A stretch of 21,306 bases of DNA. It comes from XYC2-FULL-41-22 sp041666465. GTDB taxonomy: Bacteria; Patescibacteriota; Gracilibacteria; UBA1369; UBA12470. Both the position numbers and the translations under genes were made by a program. How positions within the stretch are numbered: the stretch's first letter is position 1; each line of letters opens with the position of its first letter. The stretch covers positions 1 to 21,306 of the forward strand of contig JBAYGX010000009.1 in assembly GCA_041666465.1 (NCBI GenBank), written 5' to 3'. Below are positions 14,670 through 21,306 of this stretch, piece by piece. The notes under the pieces were generated by a model. That model was not told the DNA's origin, made no database searches, and was given only the letters and a program-made list of their open reading frames with translations.

Positions 14670-14732
14670 GAGTTTCGCTAACGCAAAACAACTTAATGAT
14701 ATGGCGCAAGGAATACTTCGTGTCCTTGCGCT
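14670..14732. repeat. Dispersed double-hairpin repeat, copy B
   Basis: A 63-bp counterpart of 4869-4930 in the same orientation. It keeps the perfect 9-bp stem GCGCAAGGA (14704-14712) / TCCTTGCGC (14723-14731) and the GAGTTTCGCTA...GCAAAACAA block. Here it lies 10 bp past the stop codon of the SLH/LamG gene, whereas copy A lies upstream of recA. A fixed gene-regulatory role is therefore unlikely. Confidence 0.75.
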
Positions 14733-14741
14733 TAGGTCGCT

Positions 14742-16496
14742 TCAGTCGCCTGTAGCGACTTGCGCGACTATTCGGTATATCGTTTCCGCCACCTCTCCTC
14801 TCGTCATCGCATTCGCAGGATAAAACATGTTGTCCGCACCAATATCAATTAGATTATTGTCTTTCGAATATTGCACATAGGGCGCATACCAAGCCGTCGC
14901 ATCTGTATCTGTACAAATCTCCGTAACGGCGTAGTCGGAAAGATTGATGCCATATATGCGAGTAATAATTTTTAAAAATTCAACTCGGTTAACGCTTTGT
15001 TCCGGCTTATAAGTCGTGTCATCGTATCCGTTTATGAAACCTTCGGTAGCGGCATAAACCACATATTTTTCATACCAACTGCCAGCCTCAACATCTTTAA
15101 AAAATGCTTCTTCCGTATCTATCACTTCCGGTACTTCATATCCGAATCCCAGAAAAAGCATTTTTAAAATTTCCGCCCTATTCACTTCTTGCTCGGGCTT
15201 GAAACTCCCATCATCATATCCGGTTATCATTCCCGCATCACGCAAATAAGCAATCGCTTCCGCGTATTTATAAGTAGAGTCAACATCCGTAAAAATCTTG
15301 TCTTCCTGGGTTGAATCAACCGTTGCCCCGCTTGAATCGATTGAATATATCGTACTCAATCCTTTTACATAGCCCACGAAGCTTTCTTGAATTATATCGT
15401 CCGCATAATCACCCAAGTATAAAGGCTGATCGCTCCTGCTTCTGTAGACTTCGCAATGCTCTTGCAGTCTACCGTTTAAATAAACATTCATTCCCGTCTT
15501 TAATCCGTATTCAATTTTTACATTAGACCATTCATATATATCAATCGGCTCTTCCGTGTATATCCTGTGCCATCCCGAAGAGTCCATACATGCAGACTCG
15601 GTATAAGGATCGTACAAGTCGAAATCCAATATCGCATTTTCATCCATCCCCAATGTAATCGAACCGTATTCCGGTGCATTCACGCCTGTCGAATCCAAAA
15701 TCGTTCCTATTTCCGACCCATCGTCCAAATAAATCGAGAATTCGATCGATCCATTAAGCGGTAATGAATAAATTTCATTTAAATTAAGACTGTACTGCGC
15801 CGAAGATAAGTAATAATCGTAATCCGCAGGTTGCGTTTCCGATTGTATTGCATCCAAATAAAAATCGAGCGATTCTTTCACATAAGAACCAACTCCTTTC
15901 AATACCTCCAATGTGTCTGCGTAAGACAAAACATACTCTTCGTAAGCCAAAACATTTCCCCTGTTGTATTCTCCGCCCGTCCTGTAAAAATTCACCGCTA
16001 TAAGTAGGTTGTCTTTTCGCGTGATGTAATGAAGCGTATTTGATTCCGCGCTGTAATCCATTAAGAGATCACTATTGTTACCGGCACCGGTTTTGTAGCT
16101 AAAATTGTAAACACCTTCGTCCAACAAGCTCCATTCTCCTGTCGCGAATTTCTCCGAGCTTTGCCAGTTTTCAAACTCTTCCTCCAGCGCTTCCTCGGAC
16201 GAGTAAGGAATAATATATATATACATCGTCGGCAATTCGGAATTTAATGTGTAATTTTCGTTATAAAGGGCATGATATTCTGCTTCTATTCCGTAATTCG
16301 TTGCCCCCATACTTACTTCTTGCCAATTCGAGTGGTCTTCAAGTCCGGTTATCGATGAGGCTTCAGGGAAAATAAGATCCATATTATCCAACAATTCATC
16401 GTAAGTAATTTCATTTGACGCAAACGCCATACTTCCTCCAATTGGAAGTAATAATGAAATCAAGATGGTAGCTATGGCTGCTTTTTTTGCTTTCAT
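14742..16496 (-). CDS. S-layer-homology surface protein with LamG-like domain
   Basis: A 584-residue exported protein. Residues 1-26 are a signal peptide (KAKK, hydrophobic core, AFA cleavage). About 30-225 is an unrecognised alpha/beta domain. About 228-395 resembles a concanavalin/LamG-like beta sandwich (SIEFSIYLDDGS ... WHRIYTEEP ... VKIEYGLKTGMNVYLNGRLQ), which usually binds carbohydrate or protein. Three SLH repeats follow at about 399-455, 461-520 and 522-580, each with the pattern (F/D)xDV...WY...GYxDGxFxPxxxVNRxE; the last ends in AMTRGEVAETIYRI. SLH triplets bind secondary cell-wall polymer. It is paralogous in its C-terminus to the Tyr-repeat protein at 18769. A -10-like TAAATT with an upstream TGC lies 6 nt before the ATG. 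Confidence 0.9.
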   Translation of the reverse strand: MKAKKAAIATILISLLLPIGGSMAFASNEITYDELLDNMDLIFPEASSITGLEDHSNWQEVSMGATNYGIEAEYHALYNENYTLNSELPTMYIYIIPYSSEEALEEEFENWQSSEKFATGEWSLLDEGVYNFSYKTGAGNNSDLLMDYSAESNTLHYITRKDNLLIAVNFYRTGGEYNRGNVLAYEEYVLSYADTLEVLKGVGSYVKESLDFYLDAIQSETQPADYDYYLSSAQYSLNLNEIYSLPLNGSIEFSIYLDDGSEIGTILDSTGVNAPEYGSITLGMDENAILDFDLYDPYTESACMDSSGWHRIYTEEPIDIYEWSNVKIEYGLKTGMNVYLNGRLQEHCEVYRSRSDQPLYLGDYADDIIQESFVGYVKGLSTIYSIDSSGATVDSTQEDKIFTDVDSTYKYAEAIAYLRDAGMITGYDDGSFKPEQEVNRAEILKMLFLGFGYEVPEVIDTEEAFFKDVEAGSWYEKYVVYAATEGFINGYDDTTYKPEQSVNRVEFLKIITRIYGINLSDYAVTEICTDTDATAWYAPYVQYSKDNNLIDIGADNMFYPANAMTRGEVAETIYRIVAQVATGD

Positions 16497-16502
16497 ATCT
16501 AA

Positions 16503-16511
16503 AATTTAGCA
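16503..16511 (-). promoter_or_regulatory. Candidate extended -10 promoter of the SLH/LamG gene
   Basis: Minus strand TGCTAAATT (16511-16503) fits TGnTATAAT in form. It ends 6 nt before the ATG. No convincing -35 box is seen. Confidence 0.35.
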
Positions 16512-16568
16512 TTTTTACATGTTTTATGGAATAATTATTTGCTGACCGATTAAAAAATATGTTGTTTT

Positions 16569-17705
16569 ATGAAACATCAAGATGAGTTTCGCTCCGCGAA
16601 ACAGCTGCTGCTTGAAGAAAATCTCGCCCCTTATGCCTCAAAAAGCAAGTTCGCTCACAGGCAATATCCCGAACCATTGGATGTAAATCGACCTGCATTT
16701 AAAATCGATTGCCACAGGATAAGAAACTGCAACACTTCATTGAGACTTCGCGGAAAAACCCAGGTTCTTCCCGCAGGAATCGGCGACCATTATCGCACTC
16801 GCGCTTCTCATACCGATTCGGTTGTAACCGCTGCGCGCGATATAGCCGAACGACTCGGTTTGAATTCCTATCTTGCCGAAGCGATAGCTCTCGCTCATGA
16901 CCTCGGGCATACGCCTTTTGGACATGCCGGAGAAGATGCCCTGAATGATTGTATGAAAAAATTTGGGAAATCTTTTGAGCACAACGAGCAAAGTCTTCGC
17001 GCTGTTACAGTTCTTGAGGGAGGATATCCTAATTTCAGAGGGTTGAACCTGACGATTGAGGTCCTTGATGGACTCAAAAAACATATGACTCCCTGGGATA
17101 ATCCCGGATGCAAAACGATATCTTATCCAACCCTTGAAGCTCAAGTCGTAAACATGGCCGATCAAATTGCTTATATTTACCATGATTCTCTTGATGGACT
17201 TAGACGCGGCGTTTTTGATCTTCGGAAAATTTCCGAAATCCCGCTTTTTGCCAGAGTTATTTCGAGGGCGAAAGAGAAATATGGGGAAAATCTCGAAAGC
17301 GATGTTTTAATTTCGAGGTCTTTGAGCGCTTTGCATGGGATTTTGGTTGAAGATTTGGTTTCGCAAACTCAAAAAAATCTTTCGGGTGCAAATATTAAAA
17401 GCCTTGAAGATGTTTATAAGCACTCTAAGCCACTCGTAACTTTCTCCGATGTAATTGCCGGAGAGGTCGGCGAACTCAACGATTTCCTACATGATGTTTT
17501 TTATAAAAGCGACGAAGTGAGGGCGTTAAATATCCATGGTAAAAAAATAATCAAATCGCTTTTTGATTATTATCTGGCTCATTTTGATGAAGTCCCTAAA
17601 AAGTTCAGAGAAATAGCGGAAAACGATAAGCCTACATCTATAAAAGACTTCATCGCCGGCATGACCGACTTTTATGCAGAGAATGAAGCTAATCACCGAA
17701 GGTGA
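16569..17705 (+). CDS. dgt: dGTPase-like HD-domain deoxynucleoside triphosphate triphosphohydrolase
   Basis: Hydrolyses dGTP or other dNTPs to deoxynucleoside and triphosphate, lowering the dNTP pool. The 378 residues fit the shorter dGTPase-like type. HD-domain metal ligands are visible: H81 (RTRASHTDSV), H110-D111 (ALAHDLGHTPFGHAGEDAL) and D198 (VVNMADQIAYIYHD). The FRGLNLTIEVLDGLKKH block is a further family mark. ATG 16569 is the only sensible start, because the ATG at 16559 runs into TGA. The first codons overlap a perfect hairpin (16586-16602) related to the dispersed repeat, encoding the EFRSAK segment. nrdR follows after 103 nt, so two genes of dNTP control are adjacent. Substrate preference cannot be read from sequence. 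Confidence 0.88.
   Translation: MKHQDEFRSAKQLLLEENLAPYASKSKFAHRQYPEPLDVNRPAFKIDCHRIRNCNTSLRLRGKTQVLPAGIGDHYRTRASHTDSVVTAARDIAERLGLNSYLAEAIALAHDLGHTPFGHAGEDALNDCMKKFGKSFEHNEQSLRAVTVLEGGYPNFRGLNLTIEVLDGLKKHMTPWDNPGCKTISYPTLEAQVVNMADQIAYIYHDSLDGLRRGVFDLRKISEIPLFARVISRAKEKYGENLESDVLISRSLSALHGILVEDLVSQTQKNLSGANIKSLEDVYKHSKPLVTFSDVIAGEVGELNDFLHDVFYKSDEVRALNIHGKKIIKSLFDYYLAHFDEVPKKFREIAENDKPTSIKDFIAGMTDFYAENEANHRR
16584..16603. repeat. Hairpin-repeat core (copy D) inside the dGTPase gene start
   Basis: GTTTCGC (16586-16592), TCC, GCGAAAC (16596-16602) is a perfect 7-bp hairpin whose surroundings GAGTTTCGCT...AAACA match the first hairpin of copies A and B. It lies in codons 6-12. Confidence 0.45.
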
Positions 17706-17773
17706 TCTCCGCTTTGAAACACCGATTGATTTACAAAATACCGCATTTTCAGGGTCCGCTATGCGTGCTCGGA

Positions 17774-17802
17774 TTGTTTTACTCACCTTTAAGGCATAAA
17801 AT
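17774..17802 (+). promoter_or_regulatory. nrdR promoter giving a leaderless transcript
   Basis: TTGTTT (17774-17779), a 17-nt spacer and TAAAAT (17797-17802), with 6 nt to the nrdR ATG. The predicted +1 coincides with the start codon, as at xerC. Confidence 0.5.
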
Positions 17803-17808
17803 TAGCGC

Positions 17809-18255
17809 ATGAGATGTCCCAAATGCCACAATCAGGATACGAAGGTTGTTGATTCGCGCGATACAAATGACAACAAGGAAACTCGCCGAAGGCGCGAATG
17901 TGAAAAATGCGCTCATCGTTTCACGACTTTTGAACGCGTTGAAACTTCCAATTTTATAGTTATCAAAAAGAATGGGACTCGTGAATCTTACGACCGCGAG
18001 AAGGTTGAGCGCGGCATTTGGAAAGCTTGCGAAAAACGGCCCGTTACACAGGAGCAAGTAAAAGGACTTATTGATAATCTTGAGGAAAAATGGAGCGCCC
18101 TAGCCAACGAGGTTCCATCCAAGCAAATTGGCGAAGATTTAATGGATAGTATAAAAAACCTGGACGAGGTCGCTTATATCCGTTTTGCTTCGGTTTACAG
18201 GCAGTTTAAAGATGTAGAGTCTTTCAAGAAAGAATTGGTGAAGCTGCTTGGATAA
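17809..18255 (+). CDS. nrdR: Transcriptional repressor NrdR
   Basis: NrdR represses ribonucleotide reductase genes in response to dATP/ATP. At 148 residues it is standard length. The N-terminal zinc ribbon has C3-P-K-C6 and C31-E-K-C34 with the family segment VVDSRDTNDNKETRRRRECEKC(AH)RFTTFE. The ATP-cone domain (about 49-139) starts with IVIKKNGTRESYDREKVERGIWKACEKRPV and ends with VAYIRFASVYRQFKDVESF. The usual nrdR-nrdD/ytcG neighbours are not present; here it follows a dGTPase-like gene. No convincing NrdR box pair was found upstream of any gene in the window. It converges on the 106-aa gene. Confidence 0.97.
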   Translation: MRCPKCHNQDTKVVDSRDTNDNKETRRRRECEKCAHRFTTFERVETSNFIVIKKNGTRESYDREKVERGIWKACEKRPVTQEQVKGLIDNLEEKWSALANEVPSKQIGEDLMDSIKNLDEVAYIRFASVYRQFKDVESFKKELVKLLG

Positions 18256-18267
18256 CTGCCCCAATCG

Positions 18268-18296
18268 GCGAGGTTAAAAATAAAATCAATCCTCGC
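18268..18296. terminator. Inverted repeat between nrdR and the 106-aa gene
   Basis: GCGAGG (18268-18273) and CCTCGC (18291-18296) flank an AT-rich 17-nt loop. It lies where the two convergent genes end and overlaps the last codons of the minus-strand gene. Weak terminator candidate for both. Confidence 0.3.
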
Positions 18297-18606
18297 TTAA
18301 CTCAGCATAATCAACTATGTCTTCTGGGTTGACTCTGACAAGAAGAGTTTTAGAAGAACTTCCATCATCAATAGTAAGGGAAAATATCAAAGTTCCTTCC
18401 GGATAGCCTTCTGGAGAAACATCCCATGCAATAAACTGCACGGTTGAGTTTTTCAAAAGACTGTCTAATCCGGGAACTGTCTTTAAAATTCTCCTATAAC
18501 CGGCTTGCCCTATAAGATTTATAATTTCACTACGACCTTCGGTTCCAGGTATTTCTTGAGTTGGCAACAATTGATTCGTACAAGTTTCGGCTGATTGAAT
18601 TGACAT
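18286..18606 (-). CDS. Hypothetical protein, 106 residues
   Basis: Not recognised. Small soluble acidic protein without signal peptide or membrane segment. The N-terminal 25 residues are polar (one Cys, C9); the rest alternates a helix (IINLIGQAGYRRIL) with probable strands (TVQFIAWDV, TLIFSLTIDD, KTLLVRV), suggesting a small alpha/beta fold. A promoter with perfect TTGACA precedes it, which supports a real gene. Confidence 0.6.
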   Translation of the reverse strand: MSIQSAETCTNQLLPTQEIPGTEGRSEIINLIGQAGYRRILKTVPGLDSLLKNSTVQFIAWDVSPEGYPEGTLIFSLTIDDGSSSKTLLVRVNPEDIVDYAELSED

Positions 18607-18636
18607 GTTTTAATTGGCTTAAATGAATATGTCTTA

Positions 18637-18665
18637 CGTATACCATAGTGGCGACATCTTGTCAA
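18637..18665 (-). promoter_or_regulatory. Promoter of the 106-aa gene
   Basis: Minus strand TTGACA (18665-18660), a 17-nt spacer and TATACG (18642-18637), ending 30 nt before the ATG. Confidence 0.55.
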
Positions 18666-18719
18666 TTTTTCAAATATCGCTTGCCGTCTGTGCTGGCTTA
18701 TATTTTACATTATTGTGTT

Positions 18720-18755
18720 TTTAAAAAGCCCCCCGCGTTTTCGCGAGGGGCTTTT
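18720..18755 (-). terminator. Strong intrinsic terminator of the Tyr-repeat SLH gene
   Basis: AAAAGCCCCCCGCG (18724-18737), loop TTTT, CGCGAGGGGCTTTT (18742-18755): 13 of 14 pairs with one C-A mismatch. On the minus strand the GC-rich stem ends in CTTTTT. It lies 13 nt after the stop codon. The A- and T-flanks make it bidirectional in form. Confidence 0.88.
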
Positions 18756-18768
18756 CGTATTCACATTC

Positions 18769-21306
18769 TTAGTTCTGGAACACGCGATCTGTCGTTACCC
18801 CGCTGTCGTCATAGAGGTAAAGTTGATCTGCGAATCTATAGACCAACTCGGCAATTTCACCGCGAGTCATGGCCTCGGCAGGATTGAAGTTGTCGCTAAG
18901 CATCAAGTCGTAGTAAATACCCATCTCGTTGGCAAGCTGTACATATGTTGCATACCAAGCCGTCTCATCTACATCAGGATATAGTGTAGTTGTTATTTCC
19001 GTCTTCAAGTCACCATCCAAGCCGAATGCTTCAATTACCATCTTCAAGATTTCAACCTTGTTAACAGTGCTTGCAGGCTGGAACGATCCATCCGGATAAC
19101 CTTCGACGATTCCTTGCTCATAAGCTTCTTGTAAGTAAGGTATGTACCATGAACCGTCTATTACATCGGAGAAGTTCATGCTCGATGTGATGTCTGTTTG
19201 TGTTTCATCGACATCGTAAATATCGAATACATTATCCAACGTCGCGAATATAATCTTGAGAGCTTCGACACGGTTTACTTCAGCATATGGTTTGTATGTA
19301 CCGTCCGAATAGCCTTCGATTACATCGTTTTCACTCAAGAAGTTAATCGCATCGATGTATGGACTCCATGGTTCGACATCGGAATAATCTGTTTCTGGAA
19401 CACCTTCTCCGTAAGCGCTGTAATACCAGTCATCATAATATCCGGTATCAGTACACTCATACCAGTAATCATAGTAGTAACATCCATCGTCAGGACAGTA
19501 GTAGTAATCACCGTATACCGTATCATGTCCTGCGGTACAACCGGCCCATTCGCTATCCGTTGTGTAATCGTAGTAGTAGTAATACTCCCCGTCACAATAG
19601 TAGTATTCGTCGAAGTACCAGCATCCATCATCTTCGCAATAATAATAGTAACCTAGATATTCATCTTGGTATTGAGTGCAGGAATTATCCCAGTAATCAG
19701 CGTCGTACCCTGCTGTAGTATCCCAGTAATCATACTGGTAATCATCGTAGTAATACTGGTATCCATCGCAATAGTAGTAGTAGTCATAGTAGTAACATCC
19801 ATCTTCGCAAACATAGTATCCGTTTTGGTCATACCAACAACTCGTGGTGTTGTTTGCGTAATCCCAATAGTAGTAATTATAGGTATCTCCGCCATAGTAG
19901 GTATCTCCTTCATATGTATCTCCGGAGTAGTCGGATGAACACCATGAATATCCGTCATCATAGTAATAACATCCATCATCACAATAGTAGTACCCGCCAT
20001 AGTAGTAATCATCGTAGTAGTAGCAGTTTTGATCCCACCATGTGGAGCCTTGATCGTCATAATAGGCATCCCAATTGTAGTAATACCTATATCCATCACA
20101 GTAGTAATACTCGTCATAGTAGTAGCATCCATCATCGCAGACATAGTATCCGTTTTCATCGTATGTACAGTCGCTTGTATACCCTACATCGTAACTGTTT
20201 TCACACCATGTGTATCCATCCGAATAGTAATAACATCCGTCATCCGGACAATAATAATATGTACCATAGTCATAACATCCCTCCCAGTAACTATAGCTGT
20301 CCCAATCTCCGTACCAATCCGTGTAATAGTCCTGATAGTAGTATTCATATCCGTCACACCAATAAGAATCCTCGAGGTAATAACATCCGTCTGGACAATA
20401 GTAATATGTACCGTTCCATACATCCGAATACTCCATACAGTCATCGCTTAGCCAATAGTTGGTCTCAAAATAGCCATAATAATACGATGAACAGTCGTAG
20501 GTTCCATCGTAATAGTAGTAACAACCGGTAGCTGGATCGTAGGCATATGTATCGTAGTAAATGTAACTATCATAATAGGTGTCATATTGGTCGTAGTTGT
20601 CGTAGTCGTAGTTGTCGTAATAATAGTAGTATCCGTCATCGCACCAATACATATAGTCGTTGTAGTAACATCCGTTGTTGCAGATGTAATAGGCGTATCT
20701 TGAATCGTACTGACAATCATCGCTGTAGTAGTAGTAACTATAACTTCCTTCACACCAATAGTATCCTACCGTGGTTGAGTCATAGTAATAACAACCATCC
20801 GGGCAGTAGTAATAAGCTGTTCCCCCGTAGCTATATTCGGTACATGCCGAATTATAAGAATAATCCGGTTCAAAATATCCTTCGTCGTATGTATAAGAAG
20901 AATCCTCTCCGTAATAATAATAACTTCCGCTATCTTCGCAGTAATAGTAGCCGTAATAGTATTCATCATAGTAGTAACAGCCATCCTGGCAATAATAATA
21001 GTAGGTGTATGAATATCCGTCCCAGTAAGCGGTACATGATGAATTATAAGAATAGTCCCACTCGAAATATCCGTCGTAATAATAATCGTAATCTACTACT
21101 CCGGTCTCATAGTAATAACTCTCTCCGCTTTCACTGCAGTAGTAGTAACCGTAGTAACTTTCATCATAATACCAACAACCATCCGGACAGTAATAATAAT
21201 AAGTTCCGGAATAGGAATCGTAATAACTTATACAGTCTCCGTTGTAAGAGTAATCGTACTCGAAATATCCCTCTGCGTAATCATAATCTATACTGTAATC
21301 TTCATA
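18769..21306 (-). CDS. Tyr/Asp/Cys-repeat surface protein with three C-terminal SLH domains, N-terminus outside window
   Basis: The frame is open from the window edge (21306) to the TAA at 18769, 845 residues; the internal ATG at 20652 is not the start. About 630 residues are low-complexity repeats dominated by Tyr, with Asp, Gly and Cys. The repeat core is YYYC-x(1-2)-DGC-YYY-D followed by YYYCDGY, giving about four Cys per unit of 35-58 residues. In the unit read from about 20150 to 19995, roughly 20 of 52 residues are Tyr. The last 200 or so residues hold three SLH domains (starting near 19395, 19180 and 18985), the last ending in AMTRGEIAELVYRF. SLH repeats anchor it to the wall; CxxDGC pairs probably form disulfides outside the cell. 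No catalytic domain was seen. Adhesin, sheath or structural roles are guesses. A strong terminator follows. Confidence 0.88.
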   Translation of the reverse strand, partial: YEDYSIDYDYAEGYFEYDYSYNGDCISYYDSYSGTYYYYCPDGCWYYDESYYGYYYCSESGESYYYETGVVDYDYYYDGYFEWDYSYNSSCTAYWDGYSYTYYYYCQDGCYYYDEYYYGYYYCEDSGSYYYYGEDSSYTYDEGYFEPDYSYNSACTEYSYGGTAYYYCPDGCYYYDSTTVGYYWCEGSYSYYYYSDDCQYDSRYAYYICNNGCYYNDYMYWCDDGYYYYYDNYDYDNYDQYDTYYDSYIYYDTYAYDPATGCYYYYDGTYDCSSYYYGYFETNYWLSDDCMEYSDVWNGTYYYCPDGCYYLEDSYWCDGYEYYYQDYYTDWYGDWDSYSYWEGCYDYGTYYYCPDDGCYYYSDGYTWCENSYDVGYTSDCTYDENGYYVCDDGCYYYDEYYYCDGYRYYYNWDAYYDDQGSTWWDQNCYYYDDYYYGGYYYCDDGCYYYDDGYSWCSSDYSGDTYEGDTYYGGDTYNYYYWDYANNTTSCWYDQNGYYVCEDGCYYYDYYYYCDGYQYYYDDYQYDYWDTTAGYDADYWDNSCTQYQDEYLGYYYYCEDDGCWYFDEYYYCDGEYYYYYDYTTDSEWAGCTAGHDTVYGDYYYCPDDGCYYYDYWYECTDTGYYDDWYYSAYGEGVPETDYSDVEPWSPYIDAINFLSENDVIEGYSDGTYKPYAEVNRVEALKIIFATLDNVFDIYDVDETQTDITSSMNFSDVIDGSWYIPYLQEAYEQGIVEGYPDGSFQPASTVNKVEILKMVIEAFGLDGDLKTEITTTLYPDVDETAWYATYVQLANEMGIYYDLMLSDNFNPAEAMTRGEIAELVYRFADQLYLYDDSGVTTDRVFQN
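19410..21306 (-). repeat. Degenerate protein-coding repeats with CxDGC core
   Basis: The DGC core codons (read on the plus strand as CATCCATC or CATCCGTC) occur near 19481, 19622, 19796, 19970, 20126, 20234 and 20384, and more lie upstream to the window edge. Spacing is irregular, 108-175 bp. The segments around 19796 and 20126 are particularly alike (both encode D(Q/E)NGYYVC(E/D)DGC), which suggests a larger duplication of about 330 bp. TAT and TAC codons are mixed, so the repeats are diverged rather than newly copied. Confidence 0.75.

Noticed and set aside
19198..20531. Long plus-strand frames rich in Ile/Val or Asn/Ser/His opposite the Tyr-repeat gene
   Set aside because: They are the complements of repeated TAY/GAY/TGY codons; no SLH or signal context, and the minus-strand frame has coherent SLH domains and a terminator.
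20652..20652. ATG at 20652 as the start of the Tyr-repeat protein
   Set aside because: The frame continues without a stop to 21306 and encodes further units of the same repeat, and there is no signal peptide after this Met.
20448..20984. Separate Thr/Ile/Met-rich minus-strand proteins
   Set aside because: They are out-of-frame readings of the same TAC/TAT codon repeats (TTA CTA / ACT ACT).
19410..21306. CRISPR array
   Set aside because: The repeats are irregularly spaced (108-175 bp), degenerate and in frame with an SLH protein; there are no unique spacers of fixed length and no cas genes.
1..21306. Alternative code with UGA as glycine (Gracilibacteria/Absconditabacteria)
   Set aside because: Conserved genes read through without internal TGA, and several genes end naturally at TGA; Trp is TGG throughout.

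Overview
The window reads as a chromosomal segment of a small-genome bacterium. My best guess is the Patescibacteria (candidate phyla radiation), perhaps near Peregrinibacteria. This is an inference from overall character: compact AT-rich genes, no recognisable Shine-Dalgarno sequences, SLH-anchored surface proteins beside a type IV pilus ATPase, and many small lineage-type hypothetical proteins. TGA acts as a normal stop (for example at the ends of the 4-TM, 64-aa and dGTPase-like genes), so the UGA=Gly code of Gracilibacteria/Absconditabacteria does not apply.

Layout: (1) 1-1412: the 3' end of purM converges on NAD kinase. (2) 1413-1836: a palindrome-rich gap with divergent promoters. (3) 1837-4660: a 4-TM protein, then a tight cluster of a zinc-ribbon protein, a 2-TM peptide, a lipoprotein and a radical SAM/SPASM enzyme. 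(4) 4661-8008: a terminator and dispersed hairpin repeats, then recA-recX and nusA; recA has a perfect inverted repeat inside its promoter spacer, and nusA has a terminator-like hairpin in its leader. (5) 8076-11017: a hypothetical gene, the pilus ATPase pilB and a GNAT acetyltransferase. (6) 11012-14530, minus strand: xerC/D-type recombinase, a 2-TM protein, ftsE (without an adjacent ftsX) and dprA. (7) 14742-16496, minus: an SLH surface protein with a LamG-like middle domain. (8) 16569-18255, plus: a dGTPase-like HD hydrolase and nrdR, both concerned with deoxynucleotide supply. (9) 18286-21306, minus: a hypothetical gene, a strong terminator, and the C-terminal 845 residues of a very unusual Tyr/Asp/Cys-repeat protein ending in three SLH domains. 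Its reading frame is still open at the window edge.

Functional threads: RecA, RecX, DprA and PilB together fit DNA uptake and recombination. XerC/D and FtsE fit chromosome resolution and division. Two paralogous SLH proteins supply the cell surface. The most novel-looking items are the Tyr/Cys repeat protein, the SPASM cluster, a dispersed 62-bp double-hairpin repeat, and a two-class promoter geometry: the -10 box ends either about 26 nt or exactly 6 nt before the start codon, the latter implying leaderless mRNAs.
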